Positions 36,971 through 45,620 of a DNA stretch of 64,000 nucleotides are shown here, one piece after another. The position numbers and the translations under genes were made by a program. The stretch comes from Paracoccus sanguinis (lineage in GTDB: Bacteria > Pseudomonadota > Alphaproteobacteria > Rhodobacterales > Rhodobacteraceae), in the NCBI RefSeq assembly GCF_900106665.1, contig NZ_FNNA01000001.1:744001-808000 (forward strand), written 5' to 3'. Below the pieces are notes generated by a model. That model saw nothing but the letters and a program-made list of their open reading frames with translations, did not search any database and was not told the DNA's origin. Within the stretch, counting starts at the first letter, position 1, and the number at the start of each line of letters is the position of its first letter.

Positions 36971-37014
36971 TTCTTTCTTGCCCAAATATCCTGGGGTCCG
37001 GGGCAAAGCCCCGG
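36971..37014 (+). repeat. Gene-end element: AAATATCC motif plus GC hairpin (copy a)
   Basis: TTCTTTCTTG-CCC-AAATATCC (36971-36991) followed by the hairpin CCGGGGC-AAA-GCCCCGG (36998-37014), 23 bp after the meaB stop and on the same strand. The motif recurs at four other gene ends in this window (49907, 51278, 58648 and 63107). It probably acts as a transcription end or RNA 3'-end signal. Confidence 0.7.
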
Positions 37015-37098
37015 TCCGGCGGCCGGGCCCGGCGCCGCGCCGGATGCCGCGCCCGATCCGCGGCCCCGCGGCCGCGCGAATCGGCTAGAGTGAGGCGC

Positions 37099-38163
37099 AT
37101 GGACAGCCTCTTCCCCCTCCCCGATCCCGCCACGCTGCACGCGGCCCTGCTGCGCCGCGATCCGGCCTATGAGGGCCGCGCCTGGGTGGGCGTGACGACC
37201 ACCGGCATCTTCTGCCGCCTGACCTGCCCGGCGCGCAAACCGCGGCCCGAGAACTGCCGCTGGTTCGACAGCCCGGCGGGCGCGATGGCCGCGGGCTTCC
37301 GCCCCTGCCGGCGCTGCCACCCGACCGGCCCCGAGACCGCCGCCGATCCCGCCGTGCAGCAGCTCACCGCGGCGCTCGCCGCCGATCCGGGGCGGCGCTG
37401 GACGGAGGCCGACGTGGCGGCGCTGGGCCTCGACCCCTCGACGGTGCGGCGCGCCTTTCGCCGCCACGCCGGGATGACCTTCCTCGAACTCGCCCGCCAG
37501 ACCCGACTGCGCGAGGGGATGCGCGGGCTCTCGGCCGGCGCCCCGGTGATCGCGGCGCAGCTCGACGCGGGCTTCGACAGCGCCAGCGGCTTCCGCGACG
37601 CCTTCGCCCGGCTCTTCGGTCACCCGCCCGCGGCGATGCGGGGGGGTGAGCCGGGGCTGCTGGCCGACTGGATCGACACGCCGCTGGGCGGGATGATCGC
37701 CGTCACCGACCCGCAGCACCTCCACCTGCTCGAGTTCACCGACCGCAAGGGCCTCGCCGCCGAACTGCGCCGGCTGTCGGCGGGCGCGGGCGGGCGGATC
37801 GGTCTGGGCCGGACCCCCGTCACCGACGCGACCGAGGCGCAGCTCGGCCGCTATTTCGCCGCCGAGAGCGGGGCCTTCGACCTGCCGCTGAAACTGCACG
37901 GCACCCCCTTTCTGCGCGAGGTCTGGCGCGCGCTCCAGACCATCCCGCCGGGCGAGACGGTCAGCTATGGCGCGCTTGCCGCCCGGATCGGCCGCCCGAC
38001 CGCGGCGCGGGCGGTGGCACGGGCCAATGGCGCCAACCAGATCGCCATCGTCATCCCCTGCCACCGGGTCATCGGCGCGGACGGAACGCTGACCGGCTAT
38101 GCCGGCGGGCTGTGGCGCAAGCAGGCGCTGATCGAGATCGAGCGCCAGCTCGCGGGGCGCTGA
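37099..38163 (+). CDS. ada: Ada: methylphosphotriester sensor and O6-alkylguanine-DNA alkyltransferase
   Basis: Repairs alkylated DNA and activates the adaptive response. A 354-residue protein with three parts: N-Ada zinc domain (Cys in TTGIFCRLTCPARKP and RPCRRCHP, about residues 35-75), an AraC-type helix-turn-helix region (VAALGLDPSTVRRAFRRHAG, then LDAGFDSASGFRDAF), and a C-terminal methyltransferase with the acceptor site IVIPCHRVIGADG near residue 320. ATG at 37099 is preferred; an in-frame GTG at 37090 would add three residues. Full length and apparently intact. Confidence 0.95.
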   Translation: MDSLFPLPDPATLHAALLRRDPAYEGRAWVGVTTTGIFCRLTCPARKPRPENCRWFDSPAGAMAAGFRPCRRCHPTGPETAADPAVQQLTAALAADPGRRWTEADVAALGLDPSTVRRAFRRHAGMTFLELARQTRLREGMRGLSAGAPVIAAQLDAGFDSASGFRDAFARLFGHPPAAMRGGEPGLLADWIDTPLGGMIAVTDPQHLHLLEFTDRKGLAAELRRLSAGAGGRIGLGRTPVTDATEAQLGRYFAAESGAFDLPLKLHGTPFLREVWRALQTIPPGETVSYGALAARIGRPTAARAVARANGANQIAIVIPCHRVIGADGTLTGYAGGLWRKQALIEIERQLAGR

Positions 38164-38307
38164 GCCGCCCGGCGCGGCCGCACGGACGCGCCACGGGGCC
38201 ACCGGGCCGCGGGCGTCCTGACGCCACGCCAGCCCCTGCCCCGCCGCCTTGCGCGAAAACCGCCCCGGCCCTAGATTTGGCGGATCATCCGGCAAGGACA
38301 CCGCCTC

Positions 38308-38718
38308 GTGCAGCGCCGCAACTTCATCGGGACGCTCGGCCTTTCGGTCGCAGCCGCCTTGGGCGGGGCGGCCTCCGCGGCGACCCGCGCGGCGCCCCCC
38401 GACCTGCCGCGCCACGGCCGGGCGCTGGTGATGGTCGATCGCGCCGGCTGCCCCTACTGCACCGCGTGGAAGCGCGAGATCCTGCCCGGCTACGCCGCCC
38501 ACCCGACCGGGCGCAGCCTGCCGCTGGCGCTCGTGCCGGTGGACGGGCCGTGGCCCGACGGGCTGGCGCTCGCCCGCGCCCCGGCGATCACGCCCACCTT
38601 CCTGATCCTGCAGGACCGCATCGAGGTCGCCCGGATCGAGGGCTACCCCGGCGCCCGCCACTTCTGGCCCGAGGTCGAGGCGCTGCTGGCCCGCCCCGCC
38701 GCAACGGTGGCGCCATGA
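38308..38718 (+). CDS. SoxS-like exported thioredoxin-fold protein
   Basis: A 136-residue protein with an export signal (MQRRNFIGTLGLSVAAALGG, twin Arg) and a thioredoxin-like core carrying the redox site RAGCPYCTAWKREI (CPYC) near residue 50 and the cis-Pro region in ITPTFLIL. This fits SoxS-type periplasmic thioredoxins of the sulfur-oxidation system and related proteins. GTG start at 38308. Its stop overlaps by 4 bp the start of an SqrR/BigR-like regulator gene, an association common for sulfide and sulfur responses. Confidence 0.8.
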   Translation: MQRRNFIGTLGLSVAAALGGAASAATRAAPPDLPRHGRALVMVDRAGCPYCTAWKREILPGYAAHPTGRSLPLALVPVDGPWPDGLALARAPAITPTFLILQDRIEVARIEGYPGARHFWPEVEALLARPAATVAP

Positions 38719-39167
38719 CCCTGACCACCAGCCCCCGCACCGCCGCGCGAGCCGCCCCCCGCGACGGGGCCGAGCCGGTCGCGGACCCCGATCCCCGCGA
38801 CGGGGCCGCCCCCGCCGGCCTTGACCCGAACGGCCTCGACCCGAGCGCCCCGAACGGCGCCGCGCCCGACGCCGACAAGGGCGACCTGACCGGCCGCGTG
38901 GGCGAGGCGACGGCGCTGCTCAAGGCGCTCGCCCATGACGGGCGGCTGATGATCCTCTGCCACCTCGCCGCGGGCGAGCGCAGCGTGGGCGAGCTCGAGG
39001 CGCTGCTCGACCAGCGCCAGGCGACGGTCAGCCAGCAGCTCGCCCGGCTGCGCGAGGATGGGCTCGTCCAGTGCCGCGCGCACGGCAAGTCGCGGCTCTA
39101 CAGCATCGCCGATCCGCGCGCGGCCCGGGTGGTGAAGCTGCTCTACGGGATGTTCTGCCGCACCTGA
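38715..39167 (+). CDS. ArsR-family persulfide-responsive regulator (SqrR/BigR-like)
   Basis: A 150-residue winged-helix repressor with a ~55-residue Asp/Pro/Ala-rich N-terminal extension. The core has [20 protein letters not shown], then the recognition helix [17 protein letters not shown]. Cysteines C82 (MILCHL) and C148 (YGMFCRT) occupy the two positions that form a tetrasulfide bridge in SqrR. A third, C120, lies in the wing region (LVQCRAHGK). Expected to release DNA when persulfides appear. Coupled by ATGA to the thioredoxin-like gene. The name sqrR is not assigned because its target is not shown. Confidence 0.83.
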   Translation: MTLTTSPRTAARAAPRDGAEPVADPDPRDGAAPAGLDPNGLDPSAPNGAAPDADKGDLTGRVGEATALLKALAHDGRLMILCHLAAGERSVGELEALLDQRQATVSQQLARLREDGLVQCRAHGKSRLYSIADPRAARVVKLLYGMFCRT

Positions 39168-39270
39168 CCGCGGGTGCCGCGGCGCCCCCGGCGGCGATGC
39201 CGCCACCCTTCCGCTGCCCCTACGGCTGGGCTATGGGGGCGCACCCCTGCCTTGCCGAAAGGACCAGCCC

Positions 39271-40563
39271 ATGCACGACATCCGCGTGATCCGCGACGAC
39301 CCGACCGGCTTCGACGCCGCGCTGGCGCGCCGGGGGCTGGCGCCCGTCTCGCCGCAGATCCTCGCCCTCGACGCCGAGCGCCGCGCCCGCATCAACGCCG
39401 CCGAAACCGCGCAGGCTGCCCAGAACCGCGCCAGCAAGGAGGTGGGGGCCGCCAAGGCCAAGGGCGACGAGGCCGCGTTCGAGCGTCTGCGCGCCGAGGT
39501 CGCCGAGACCAAGGCCGAGGTCGCCGCCAGCCGCGCCGCCGCCGAGGCGCTCGACCGCGAGCTGCGCGACCTCTTGATGACCATCCCCAACCTGCCGCTG
39601 CCCTCGGTCCCCGAAGGCGCCGACGAGAGCGACAACGTCGAGCTGCGCCGCTGGGGCACGCCGCGCGACTTCGACTTCACTCCCGTCGAGCATTTCGAGA
39701 TCGCGGGCGTCCGCTGCGGCATGGATTTCGCCACCGCCGCCAAGCTGTCGGGGGCGCGCTTCGTGTTGCTGTCGGGCGCCGTCGCCCGCATCCACCGGGC
39801 GCTCGCGCAGTTCATGCTGGACCTGCACGTCGACCGCCACGGGCTGACCGAAACCTGGACCCCGGTGCTCGTCCTGCCCGAGATGATGGAGGGCACCGGC
39901 CAACTGCCGAAGTTCGGCGAGGACAGCTATCAGACCCGCGAGGGCTTGTGGCTGATCCCCACCGCCGAGGTGACGCTGACCAACACCGTCAACGGCGAGC
40001 TGGTCGAGGCCGCCACCCTGCCCCGCCGCATGGTCGCCCATTCCCAGTGCTTCCGCTCGGAAGCCGGCAGCGCCGGGCGCGACACGGCCGGGATGCTGCG
40101 CCAGCACCAGTTCGAGAAGGTCGAGATGGTGTCGATCACCGACGCCGCCTCGGGCCTCGACGAGCACGCGCGGATGACGGGGTGCGCCGAGGCGGTGCTC
40201 GAGGCCCTCGGCATCCCCTACCGCACCATCGTGCTCTGCACCGGCGACATGGGCTTCGGGGCGCGCATCACCCATGACATCGAGGCGTGGCTGCCGGGTC
40301 AGGACCGCTTCCGCGAGATCTCCTCGGTCAGCTACTGCGGCGATTTCCAGGCCCGGCGGATGAACGCCCGCTACCGCCCCGAGGGCGGCGGCAAGCCCGA
40401 GTTCGTCCACACGCTGAACGGCTCGGGCCTCGCCGTCGGGCGGACGCTGATCGCGGTCCTCGAGAACGGCCAGCAGGCGGACGGCTCGGTCGAGCTGCCC
40501 GCGGCGTTGCACCCGTGGCTGGGCGGCGCCACGCGGCTCTCGCCCGAGGGGCGGCTGGTCTGA
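39271..40563 (+). CDS. serS: Seryl-tRNA synthetase
   Basis: Charges tRNA-Ser and, where present, tRNA-Sec. A 430-residue protein: N-terminal long coiled coil (about residues 30-105), then the class II core with motif 2 around [22 protein letters not shown] and motif 3 near the C-terminus, [18 protein letters not shown]. Standard length. The start ATG at 39271 follows GAAAGGA. It stands alone downstream of the regulator gene, with a 103-bp gap. Confidence 0.97.
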   Translation: MHDIRVIRDDPTGFDAALARRGLAPVSPQILALDAERRARINAAETAQAAQNRASKEVGAAKAKGDEAAFERLRAEVAETKAEVAASRAAAEALDRELRDLLMTIPNLPLPSVPEGADESDNVELRRWGTPRDFDFTPVEHFEIAGVRCGMDFATAAKLSGARFVLLSGAVARIHRALAQFMLDLHVDRHGLTETWTPVLVLPEMMEGTGQLPKFGEDSYQTREGLWLIPTAEVTLTNTVNGELVEAATLPRRMVAHSQCFRSEAGSAGRDTAGMLRQHQFEKVEMVSITDAASGLDEHARMTGCAEAVLEALGIPYRTIVLCTGDMGFGARITHDIEAWLPGQDRFREISSVSYCGDFQARRMNARYRPEGGGKPEFVHTLNGSGLAVGRTLIAVLENGQQADGSVELPAALHPWLGGATRLSPEGRLV

Positions 40564-40600
40564 GCCGGCTGGGGGCGGGGCGTCGGTCCTGCCCCCCGCC

Positions 40601-41419
40601 TCAGGTCGTGACCCGGACCAGCACCACGGCCAGCGCCGAGATGCCCAGCACGCAGGCGGTGGCGATGACGATGCTGGCGCCCGCGGTGGCGGCGGCAAAG
40701 CCGATCATCGCCCAGATCAGCGCCAGCGCGAAGCTGACCGGCCGGTTCATTGCGAGCTGCCCCCACGCCCCCAGCAGCGCCGCGGGCAGAAGACCCAGCA
40801 GCACCGACCGCTCGACCCCCAGCCCGAACTGGTGGTGGACGTACATCCCCACCGCCGAGGTCGCCGCCATCAGCACCCACCCCGCGATGAACCCCATCGG
40901 CAGGTCGCCCACCCCGGGCGGCCGGGCGGGGGGCGCGGCGGCGTCCTCCTCCCACCCGCGCCAGCCGTCGCGGGTCGGCTGGCCGTTGGCGATCAGCCCC
41001 GCGACCAGCAATCCGCAGGACAGCGCCGCGAGCGCGAGCCCGGCGAGCGGGGCGGGGTTCAGCACCCAGGGCCAGGCCGCGGCGAGCAGCAGGCCGCCGA
41101 TCTGCATCGCGGGCAGCCGCGCCGGCTCAGGCCCCCGCCGGGGGCGTGCGGCGTGCAGCACCGCGGCAAGGATCACCGCCGCGAGCAGCGCCCAGAGCAC
41201 CGGGTTCGAGGGCTGAGTCACCGGCCCGAGCAGGTTCGCGCGCGCGGCGGGCTCGACATCCGCCAGCGTCTGGAACGCCACACCGGCCCGGTCGAGCACC
41301 GCCCGCTCGGTATGCAGCTCTCCCCTCAGGGTCGAGGTCCGCAGCGCCGTCAGCAGCGCCGAGATCGCGAAGGATCCGGCGGCAAAACTCTCGGCAGTGG
41401 CGAGCGCGGTGCGAGTCAT
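40601..41419 (-). CDS. Hypothetical multi-pass membrane protein
   Basis: A 272-residue protein with about six to eight hydrophobic segments (for example PVLWALLAAVILAAVLHAA and LPAALLGAWGQLAMN) separated by short Arg/Pro loops. I see no transporter or enzyme signature. The first ~65 residues (AESFAAGSFAISALLTALRT onward) look soluble or periplasmic. It converges on serS with a 37-bp gap. Function unknown. Confidence 0.65.
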   Translation of the reverse strand: MTRTALATAESFAAGSFAISALLTALRTSTLRGELHTERAVLDRAGVAFQTLADVEPAARANLLGPVTQPSNPVLWALLAAVILAAVLHAARPRRGPEPARLPAMQIGGLLLAAAWPWVLNPAPLAGLALAALSCGLLVAGLIANGQPTRDGWRGWEEDAAAPPARPPGVGDLPMGFIAGWVLMAATSAVGMYVHHQFGLGVERSVLLGLLPAALLGAWGQLAMNRPVSFALALIWAMIGFAAATAGASIVIATACVLGISALAVVLVRVTT

Positions 41420-42213
41420 GCTGGGCCAACGACGCGCCCCGCGAGTCGGGTCCGCGGGACGGGTGAAAATTACCCGTGAGGAGTCGGGAACTCTCCCGGC
41501 CGCGGTGTTGGCGCGGGGGCTGCGTGGCGCTGGTGCGGGCGCGGGGCGGGCAGATGGTGCGGGCGGATGGGTGACGTGTGACGATGCGTCACCGGAGCGC
41601 GAGTCGGTTTGGTCGTTGGGATGCCGTGCCGGGTCGGGGCAGCGGCACGAAGGGAAGAGAGGCGTGAGACGTGAGGGGACGGAACGTCATCGGATAATCG
41701 GACGATCCGATGATCAGGTGATCAGGGCGGGTGATCAGGCACAGGTCGCCTCGAGCGGGAAATCCGCTCACGTGCGTCTCCCATCGCCGGCTGAGCCGAC
41801 CGGTCATGTGCTCAGTCTGAAACCGGCAGCGAACCCGGCGGCACGATCGTGCCCTCGGACACTCCCCAAGACCTCCGACACTCCTAATAGATGAGTTCCT
41901 CCGCGAGACGTCAGCCGCCCGCTGCGCTCCGCACCCGCCCGTTTCCGCCTCCCCCATCCGTTGGTGGCTTTGAGCCGACACCCGCCACGGCGACCCCCGC
42001 CTCGAAAGCTGACGACCCACCGCACCGCATCGCCCCGCGCCCGCGCACCACTCGCCCCCTTCCCCCGCACTGCCCGCATCCGCCCCACACTCGTCCCCTT
42101 CCCCCACTCCGGCCCCCACCCCTCCGGCGCTCGCTCCCCACCCCCTCCCCCCTTCCCCCCGCGCAGCCTTTGCGCCATGACACCGCGTCCGCCCCGCCCC
42201 AACCGACGCACCC
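41420..42213. other. 794-bp gap without a credible gene: dyad, TGATCAGG repeats and a pyrimidine-rich tract
   Basis: Between the membrane-protein gene and the livH-like gene I find no frame with normal protein composition. Three elements stand out: a 9-bp dyad at 41687-41713, three copies of TGATCAGG (41711, 41719 and 41732), and an extremely C-rich strand from about 42030 to 42165 with many CCCC runs. A binding-protein gene would be expected here for the following importer, but it is absent. Confidence 0.6.
41687..41713. promoter_or_regulatory. 9-bp inverted repeat, possible operator or hairpin
   Basis: TCATCGGAT (41687-41695), spacer AATCGGACG, ATCCGATGA (41705-41713): perfect arms with a 9-base spacer. 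It is followed at once by three TGATCAGG repeats. No T-tract, so a protein-binding site is as likely as an RNA structure. Confidence 0.5.
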
Positions 42214-43068
42214 ATGCTCACCATCCTCTTCGACGGACTCGCCTACGGGATGCTGCTCTTCGTCCTCGCCGTCGGCCTCTCGGTGACGATGGGGCTGATG
42301 AACGTGGTCAACCTCGCGCACGGGGCCTTTGCCATGTTCGGCGGCTACGTCACCGCGCTGCTCGTCGGGCGGGCGGGGGTGCCGTTTCTCGCCACGCTGC
42401 CGCTCGCTTTCGTGGCCGCGGCGGTGGCGGGCGGGGTGGCCGAGCGGCTGGTCTTCCGCCCGCTCTACCAGAGGCCGCATCTCGACCAGGTGCTGGCCTC
42501 GATCGGGCTGGTCTACGTCGCCATGGCCGCGACGAGCTGGCTCGTCGGGCCGCAGCCGCAGCTCATCGCCCTGCCCCAGTGGCTGCAGGGCCGGATGATG
42601 CTGGGCGAGGTCGGCATCGGCCGCTACCGCCTGTTCGTGATTGTCGTCTGCCTCGGCCTCGCGGCGCTGCTGCACCTCGGGCTGGTCCGCTCGCGCTTCG
42701 GGCACAGGCTGCGGGCGGCGGTGGACGATCCCCGGGCCGCGCGGGGGCTGGGGATCGACCCGGGGCCGATCCTTGCCGCCACCTTCGCGGTCGGCTCGGG
42801 GCTGGCGGGGCTCGGCGGCGCGCTGGGGCTCGAGCTGATGGGCGTCGATCCGGCCTATCCGCTGCGGCTCATGGCGCTGTTCCTGATGGTCGTCGCGGTG
42901 GGCGGGACCGAGGGGCTGGCCGGACCGCTGATGGCCGCGCTGCTGATCGGGGTCGCGGACACGGCGGGCAAATACTACCTGCCGGCGCTGGGAGGGGTGA
43001 CGATCTACCTCGTCATGATCGCCGCGCTGGTGCTGCGCCCGCAGGGACTTGCGGGGCGGCGGGCATGA
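42214..43068 (+). CDS. LivH-type ABC importer permease
   Basis: A 284-residue inner-membrane permease of the hydrophobic-amino-acid (HAAT) class, with about eight helices. Seen: VGLSVTMGLMNVVNLAHGAFAMFGGY-type N-terminus (the NLAHGAF element near residues 34-40), GLGIDPGPILAATFAVGSGLAG and the C-terminal LRPQGLAG. Family substrates include branched-chain amino acids, urea and other small polar molecules. First of four coupled genes; ATGA overlap with the LivM-type gene. Confidence 0.88.
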   Translation: MLTILFDGLAYGMLLFVLAVGLSVTMGLMNVVNLAHGAFAMFGGYVTALLVGRAGVPFLATLPLAFVAAAVAGGVAERLVFRPLYQRPHLDQVLASIGLVYVAMAATSWLVGPQPQLIALPQWLQGRMMLGEVGIGRYRLFVIVVCLGLAALLHLGLVRSRFGHRLRAAVDDPRAARGLGIDPGPILAATFAVGSGLAGLGGALGLELMGVDPAYPLRLMALFLMVVAVGGTEGLAGPLMAALLIGVADTAGKYYLPALGGVTIYLVMIAALVLRPQGLAGRRA

Positions 43069-44051
43069 CCGGAACGGGTATGAGAAGGATCGGCACCCCC
43101 ACGCCGGGCCCACGCCGGACGGGCATGACCGGCGGGCGCCTGATCCGCGCCGCGCTGTGGCTCGTCGCGGGGGCGAGCCTCGCGCTGCCCGGCCACCACC
43201 TGATCGCCACCGAGATCGCCATCCTCGCCCTCTTCGCGCTGTCGCTGGACCTGATCCTCGGGTTCGCGGGCATCCTGTCGCTCGGCCACGGCGCCTTCTT
43301 CGGGGTCGGCGCCTACACGGCGGGCCTCGTCTCGACCCGCTGGACGGCCGAGCCGCTGACCGGGCTCGCGCTCGCGGCGGGGGCCGCGGGGCTGCTGGGG
43401 CTGGTCACCGGGCCGCTGCTGGTGCGGCGGGCCACGGACCTCTCGCGGCTGATGGTCACGCTGGCGGTGGCGATGCTGGTCCATGAGGCGGCGAACCGCG
43501 CGGGCGGGCTGACCGGCGGCGCGGACGGGTTGCAGGGCATCCTGACCGCCCCGCTGCTGGGCCGGTTCGAGTTCGACCTCGCCGGGCGCACCGGTCACGC
43601 CTATGCGCTGGCGGTGCTGGCGGCGGGGGTGCTGGTCGCCACCCGCGTCACCGGCTCGGGCTTCGGGCTGGCGCTCAGCGCGATCCGCGACAACCCGGTG
43701 CGGGCGGCGGCGGTGGGGGTGCCGGTCGGGCGGCACCTCGTCGCGGTCTATGCGCTGTCGGCGGCGATGGCCGGGGTGGCGGGGGCGCTGATGGCGCAGA
43801 CGACGATGTTCGTCTCGCTCGACGCGGTGGCGCTGCACCGCTCGGCCGAGGTGCTGATCGTGCTCGTGCTCGGCGGCACCGGCTGGGTCTATGGCGGGCT
43901 GCTGGGCGCGCTGGTCTACCGGCTGGCGCAGGACGGGCTGGCGACGCTCTCGCCGGCCTACTGGCAGTTCTGGATGGGGTTGCTGCTCATCGCCGCGGTG
44001 CTGATCGGGCGCGAGCGGATCGCGGCCGTGCTGCGCGGGAGGCGCGCATGA
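43065..44051 (+). CDS. LivM-type ABC importer permease
   Basis: A 328-residue permease partner of the LivH-type protein. After a ~20-residue polar start come about nine helices. Seen: LSLDLILGFAGILSLGHGAFFG, the permease loop with AIRDNPVRAAAVGV, and MAGVAGALMAQTTMF. The ATG at 43065 overlaps the previous stop (ATGA); ATGs at 43080 and 43125 are possible alternative starts, and the last gives the more typical N-terminus. It overlaps the next gene by 4 bp. Confidence 0.88.
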   Translation: MTGTGMRRIGTPTPGPRRTGMTGGRLIRAALWLVAGASLALPGHHLIATEIAILALFALSLDLILGFAGILSLGHGAFFGVGAYTAGLVSTRWTAEPLTGLALAAGAAGLLGLVTGPLLVRRATDLSRLMVTLAVAMLVHEAANRAGGLTGGADGLQGILTAPLLGRFEFDLAGRTGHAYALAVLAAGVLVATRVTGSGFGLALSAIRDNPVRAAAVGVPVGRHLVAVYALSAAMAGVAGALMAQTTMFVSLDAVALHRSAEVLIVLVLGGTGWVYGGLLGALVYRLAQDGLATLSPAYWQFWMGLLLIAAVLIGRERIAAVLRGRRA

Positions 44052-44776
44052 CCGCGGCGCTTGAGACGCAGGGGCTGGGGCTCGACTTCGGCGGCGTGCG
44101 GGCGGCGGACGGGGTGAGCCTCAGCCTCGCTCCCGGCGCGCGGGCGGCGCTGATCGGGCCGAACGGGGCCGGCAAGACGACGCTCGTCAACCTGCTCTCG
44201 GGCGCGCTGCGGCCGGCGCGGGGGCGCATCCTGATGGACGGGCGCGACGTGACCCGCGCGGGCCCGGCGGCGCGGGCGCAGGCGGGGCTGTCGCGCAGCT
44301 TCCAGGTGGCGCAGCTCTTCCCCACCCTCACCCCGGCCGAGTCGGTCGCGCTCGCCATCCGCGCCCGGCGCGGGCGGCAGGACGCCGCCGCGTGCGCCGC
44401 CGAGACCGCGGCGCTGCTCGGCCAGTTCGCGCTGACCGAGGTCGCCGATCGCCCCGCGGGCCAGCTCGGCTACGGCCAGCAGCGGCTGGTCGAGCTTGCC
44501 ATCGCGCTCGCCGGCGGCCCGTCGGTGCTGCTGCTCGACGAACCTGCCGCCGGGCTGGCCGAGGCCGAGCGGCAGGCGCTGCGCGCCACCCTCGCGGCGC
44601 TGCCGCGCAGCGTCTCGGTGCTGCTCGTCGAGCACGACATGGACCTGGTCTTCGCCTTTGCCGAGCGGATCGCAGTCATGGCCGCCGGCCGCATCATCGC
44701 CGACGGCCCGCCCGAGGCCATCGCCGCCGATCCCGCCGTCCGCGCCGTCTATCTGGGCGAGGCCGCCGATGCCTGA
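44048..44776 (+). CDS. LivG-type ABC importer ATPase
   Basis: A 242-residue ATPase. Walker A GPNGAGKTTLVNLLSG near residue 37, signature LGYGQQRLVELAIAL (replacing LSGGQ), Walker B VLLLDEPAAGLAE, and H-loop LLVEHDMDLVF. The LivG group carries this YG-QQR signature. ATGA overlap with the LivM-type gene before it and 8-bp overlap with the LivF-type gene after it. Confidence 0.91.
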   Translation: MTAALETQGLGLDFGGVRAADGVSLSLAPGARAALIGPNGAGKTTLVNLLSGALRPARGRILMDGRDVTRAGPAARAQAGLSRSFQVAQLFPTLTPAESVALAIRARRGRQDAAACAAETAALLGQFALTEVADRPAGQLGYGQQRLVELAIALAGGPSVLLLDEPAAGLAEAERQALRATLAALPRSVSVLLVEHDMDLVFAFAERIAVMAAGRIIADGPPEAIAADPAVRAVYLGEAADA

Positions 44777-45491
44777 CCTGCTCACCGTCGAGGGGCTCGG
44801 CGCCGGCTACGGCGCGGTGCAGGTGCTGCGCGAGGTCTCGCTGACCCTCGGGCCGGGCGAGGGGCTGGCGGTGCTGGGCCGCAACGGCGCCGGCAAGACG
44901 ACGCTGATCGAAACCCTCATGGGCCTGACCACCCGCTTCGCCGGGCGCATCACCCTCGGCGGGCGCGACCTGACGGCGCTGCCGCCCGAGGCACGGGCGG
45001 CGGCGGGGCTGGGCTGGGTGCCGCAGGGGCGGCGGGTGTTCCGTTCGCTCAGCGTGGCCGAGAACCTGACCGCCACCGCCCGCCCCGGCCCCTGGACACA
45101 GGCGCGGGTCGAGGCGCTGTTTCCGCGTCTGGCCGAGCGGCGGGCGCAGCCGGCGGGGACGCTGTCGGGGGGCGAGCAGCAGATGCTCGCCATCGGCCGG
45201 GCGCTGATGCTGAACCCGTCGGTGCTGCTGCTCGACGAGCCGACCGAGGGGCTCGCGCCGGTCGTCGTGCAGGGGCTGGCCGGGGTGCTGGCCGCTCTGC
45301 GGGCCGAGGGCATGGCGATGGTGATCGTGGAACAGCACGCCCGGCAGGCGCTGGCGCTGACCGACCGGGCGCTGATCCTCGCCCGCGGGCAGGTGGCGCT
45401 GACCGCCGACAGCGCCGCGCTGGCCGCCGATCCGGCGATCCTCGCGGCGCATCTGGGCGCCGTGGGGTCCGGCCGGGCCGCGGCGGGTTGA
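44769..45491 (+). CDS. LivF-type ABC importer ATPase
   Basis: A 240-residue second ATPase. Walker A GRNGAGKTTLIETLMG near residue 36, signature LSGGEQQMLAIGRAL, Walker B VLLLDEPTEGLAP and VIVEQHARQAL. ATG at 44769 is chosen because it overlaps the LivG-type stop by 8 bp and the protein begins at the usual LivF position. Fourth and last of the importer genes; a periplasmic binding protein is missing from both ends of this operon. Confidence 0.91.
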   Translation: MPDLLTVEGLGAGYGAVQVLREVSLTLGPGEGLAVLGRNGAGKTTLIETLMGLTTRFAGRITLGGRDLTALPPEARAAAGLGWVPQGRRVFRSLSVAENLTATARPGPWTQARVEALFPRLAERRAQPAGTLSGGEQQMLAIGRALMLNPSVLLLDEPTEGLAPVVVQGLAGVLAALRAEGMAMVIVEQHARQALALTDRALILARGQVALTADSAALAADPAILAAHLGAVGSGRAAAG

Positions 45492-45502
45492 AGCATAAGG
45501 GG

Positions 45503-45525
45503 CCCGCGCCGTAACGTGGCGCGGG
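45503..45525 (+). promoter_or_regulatory. Hairpin in the leader between livF-like and the sugar kinase gene
   Basis: CCCGCGCC-GTAACGT-GGCGCGGG: a perfect 8-bp stem with a 7-base loop, starting 12 bases after the livF-like stop. No T-run follows. It may stabilise the upstream transcript end or attenuate entry into the kinase-deoC-ALDH part of the operon. Confidence 0.4.
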
Positions 45526-45620
45526 GCGGACGGCACGAGGGGCAGCGTGGCAGACGAGCGACTGACGATGACTTCCGGCGCGGCCCCCGGCCCGCAGCGC
45601 CCCCGCGCGGCGGCGTCGGC

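Noticed and set aside
41589..42224. Open frames of 130-210 codons in the 41.4-42.2 kb gap
   Set aside because: Composition is low-complexity (Pro/Arg/Gly/Ser) and follows the C-rich tract; there is no good start context or recognisable domain in any frame.
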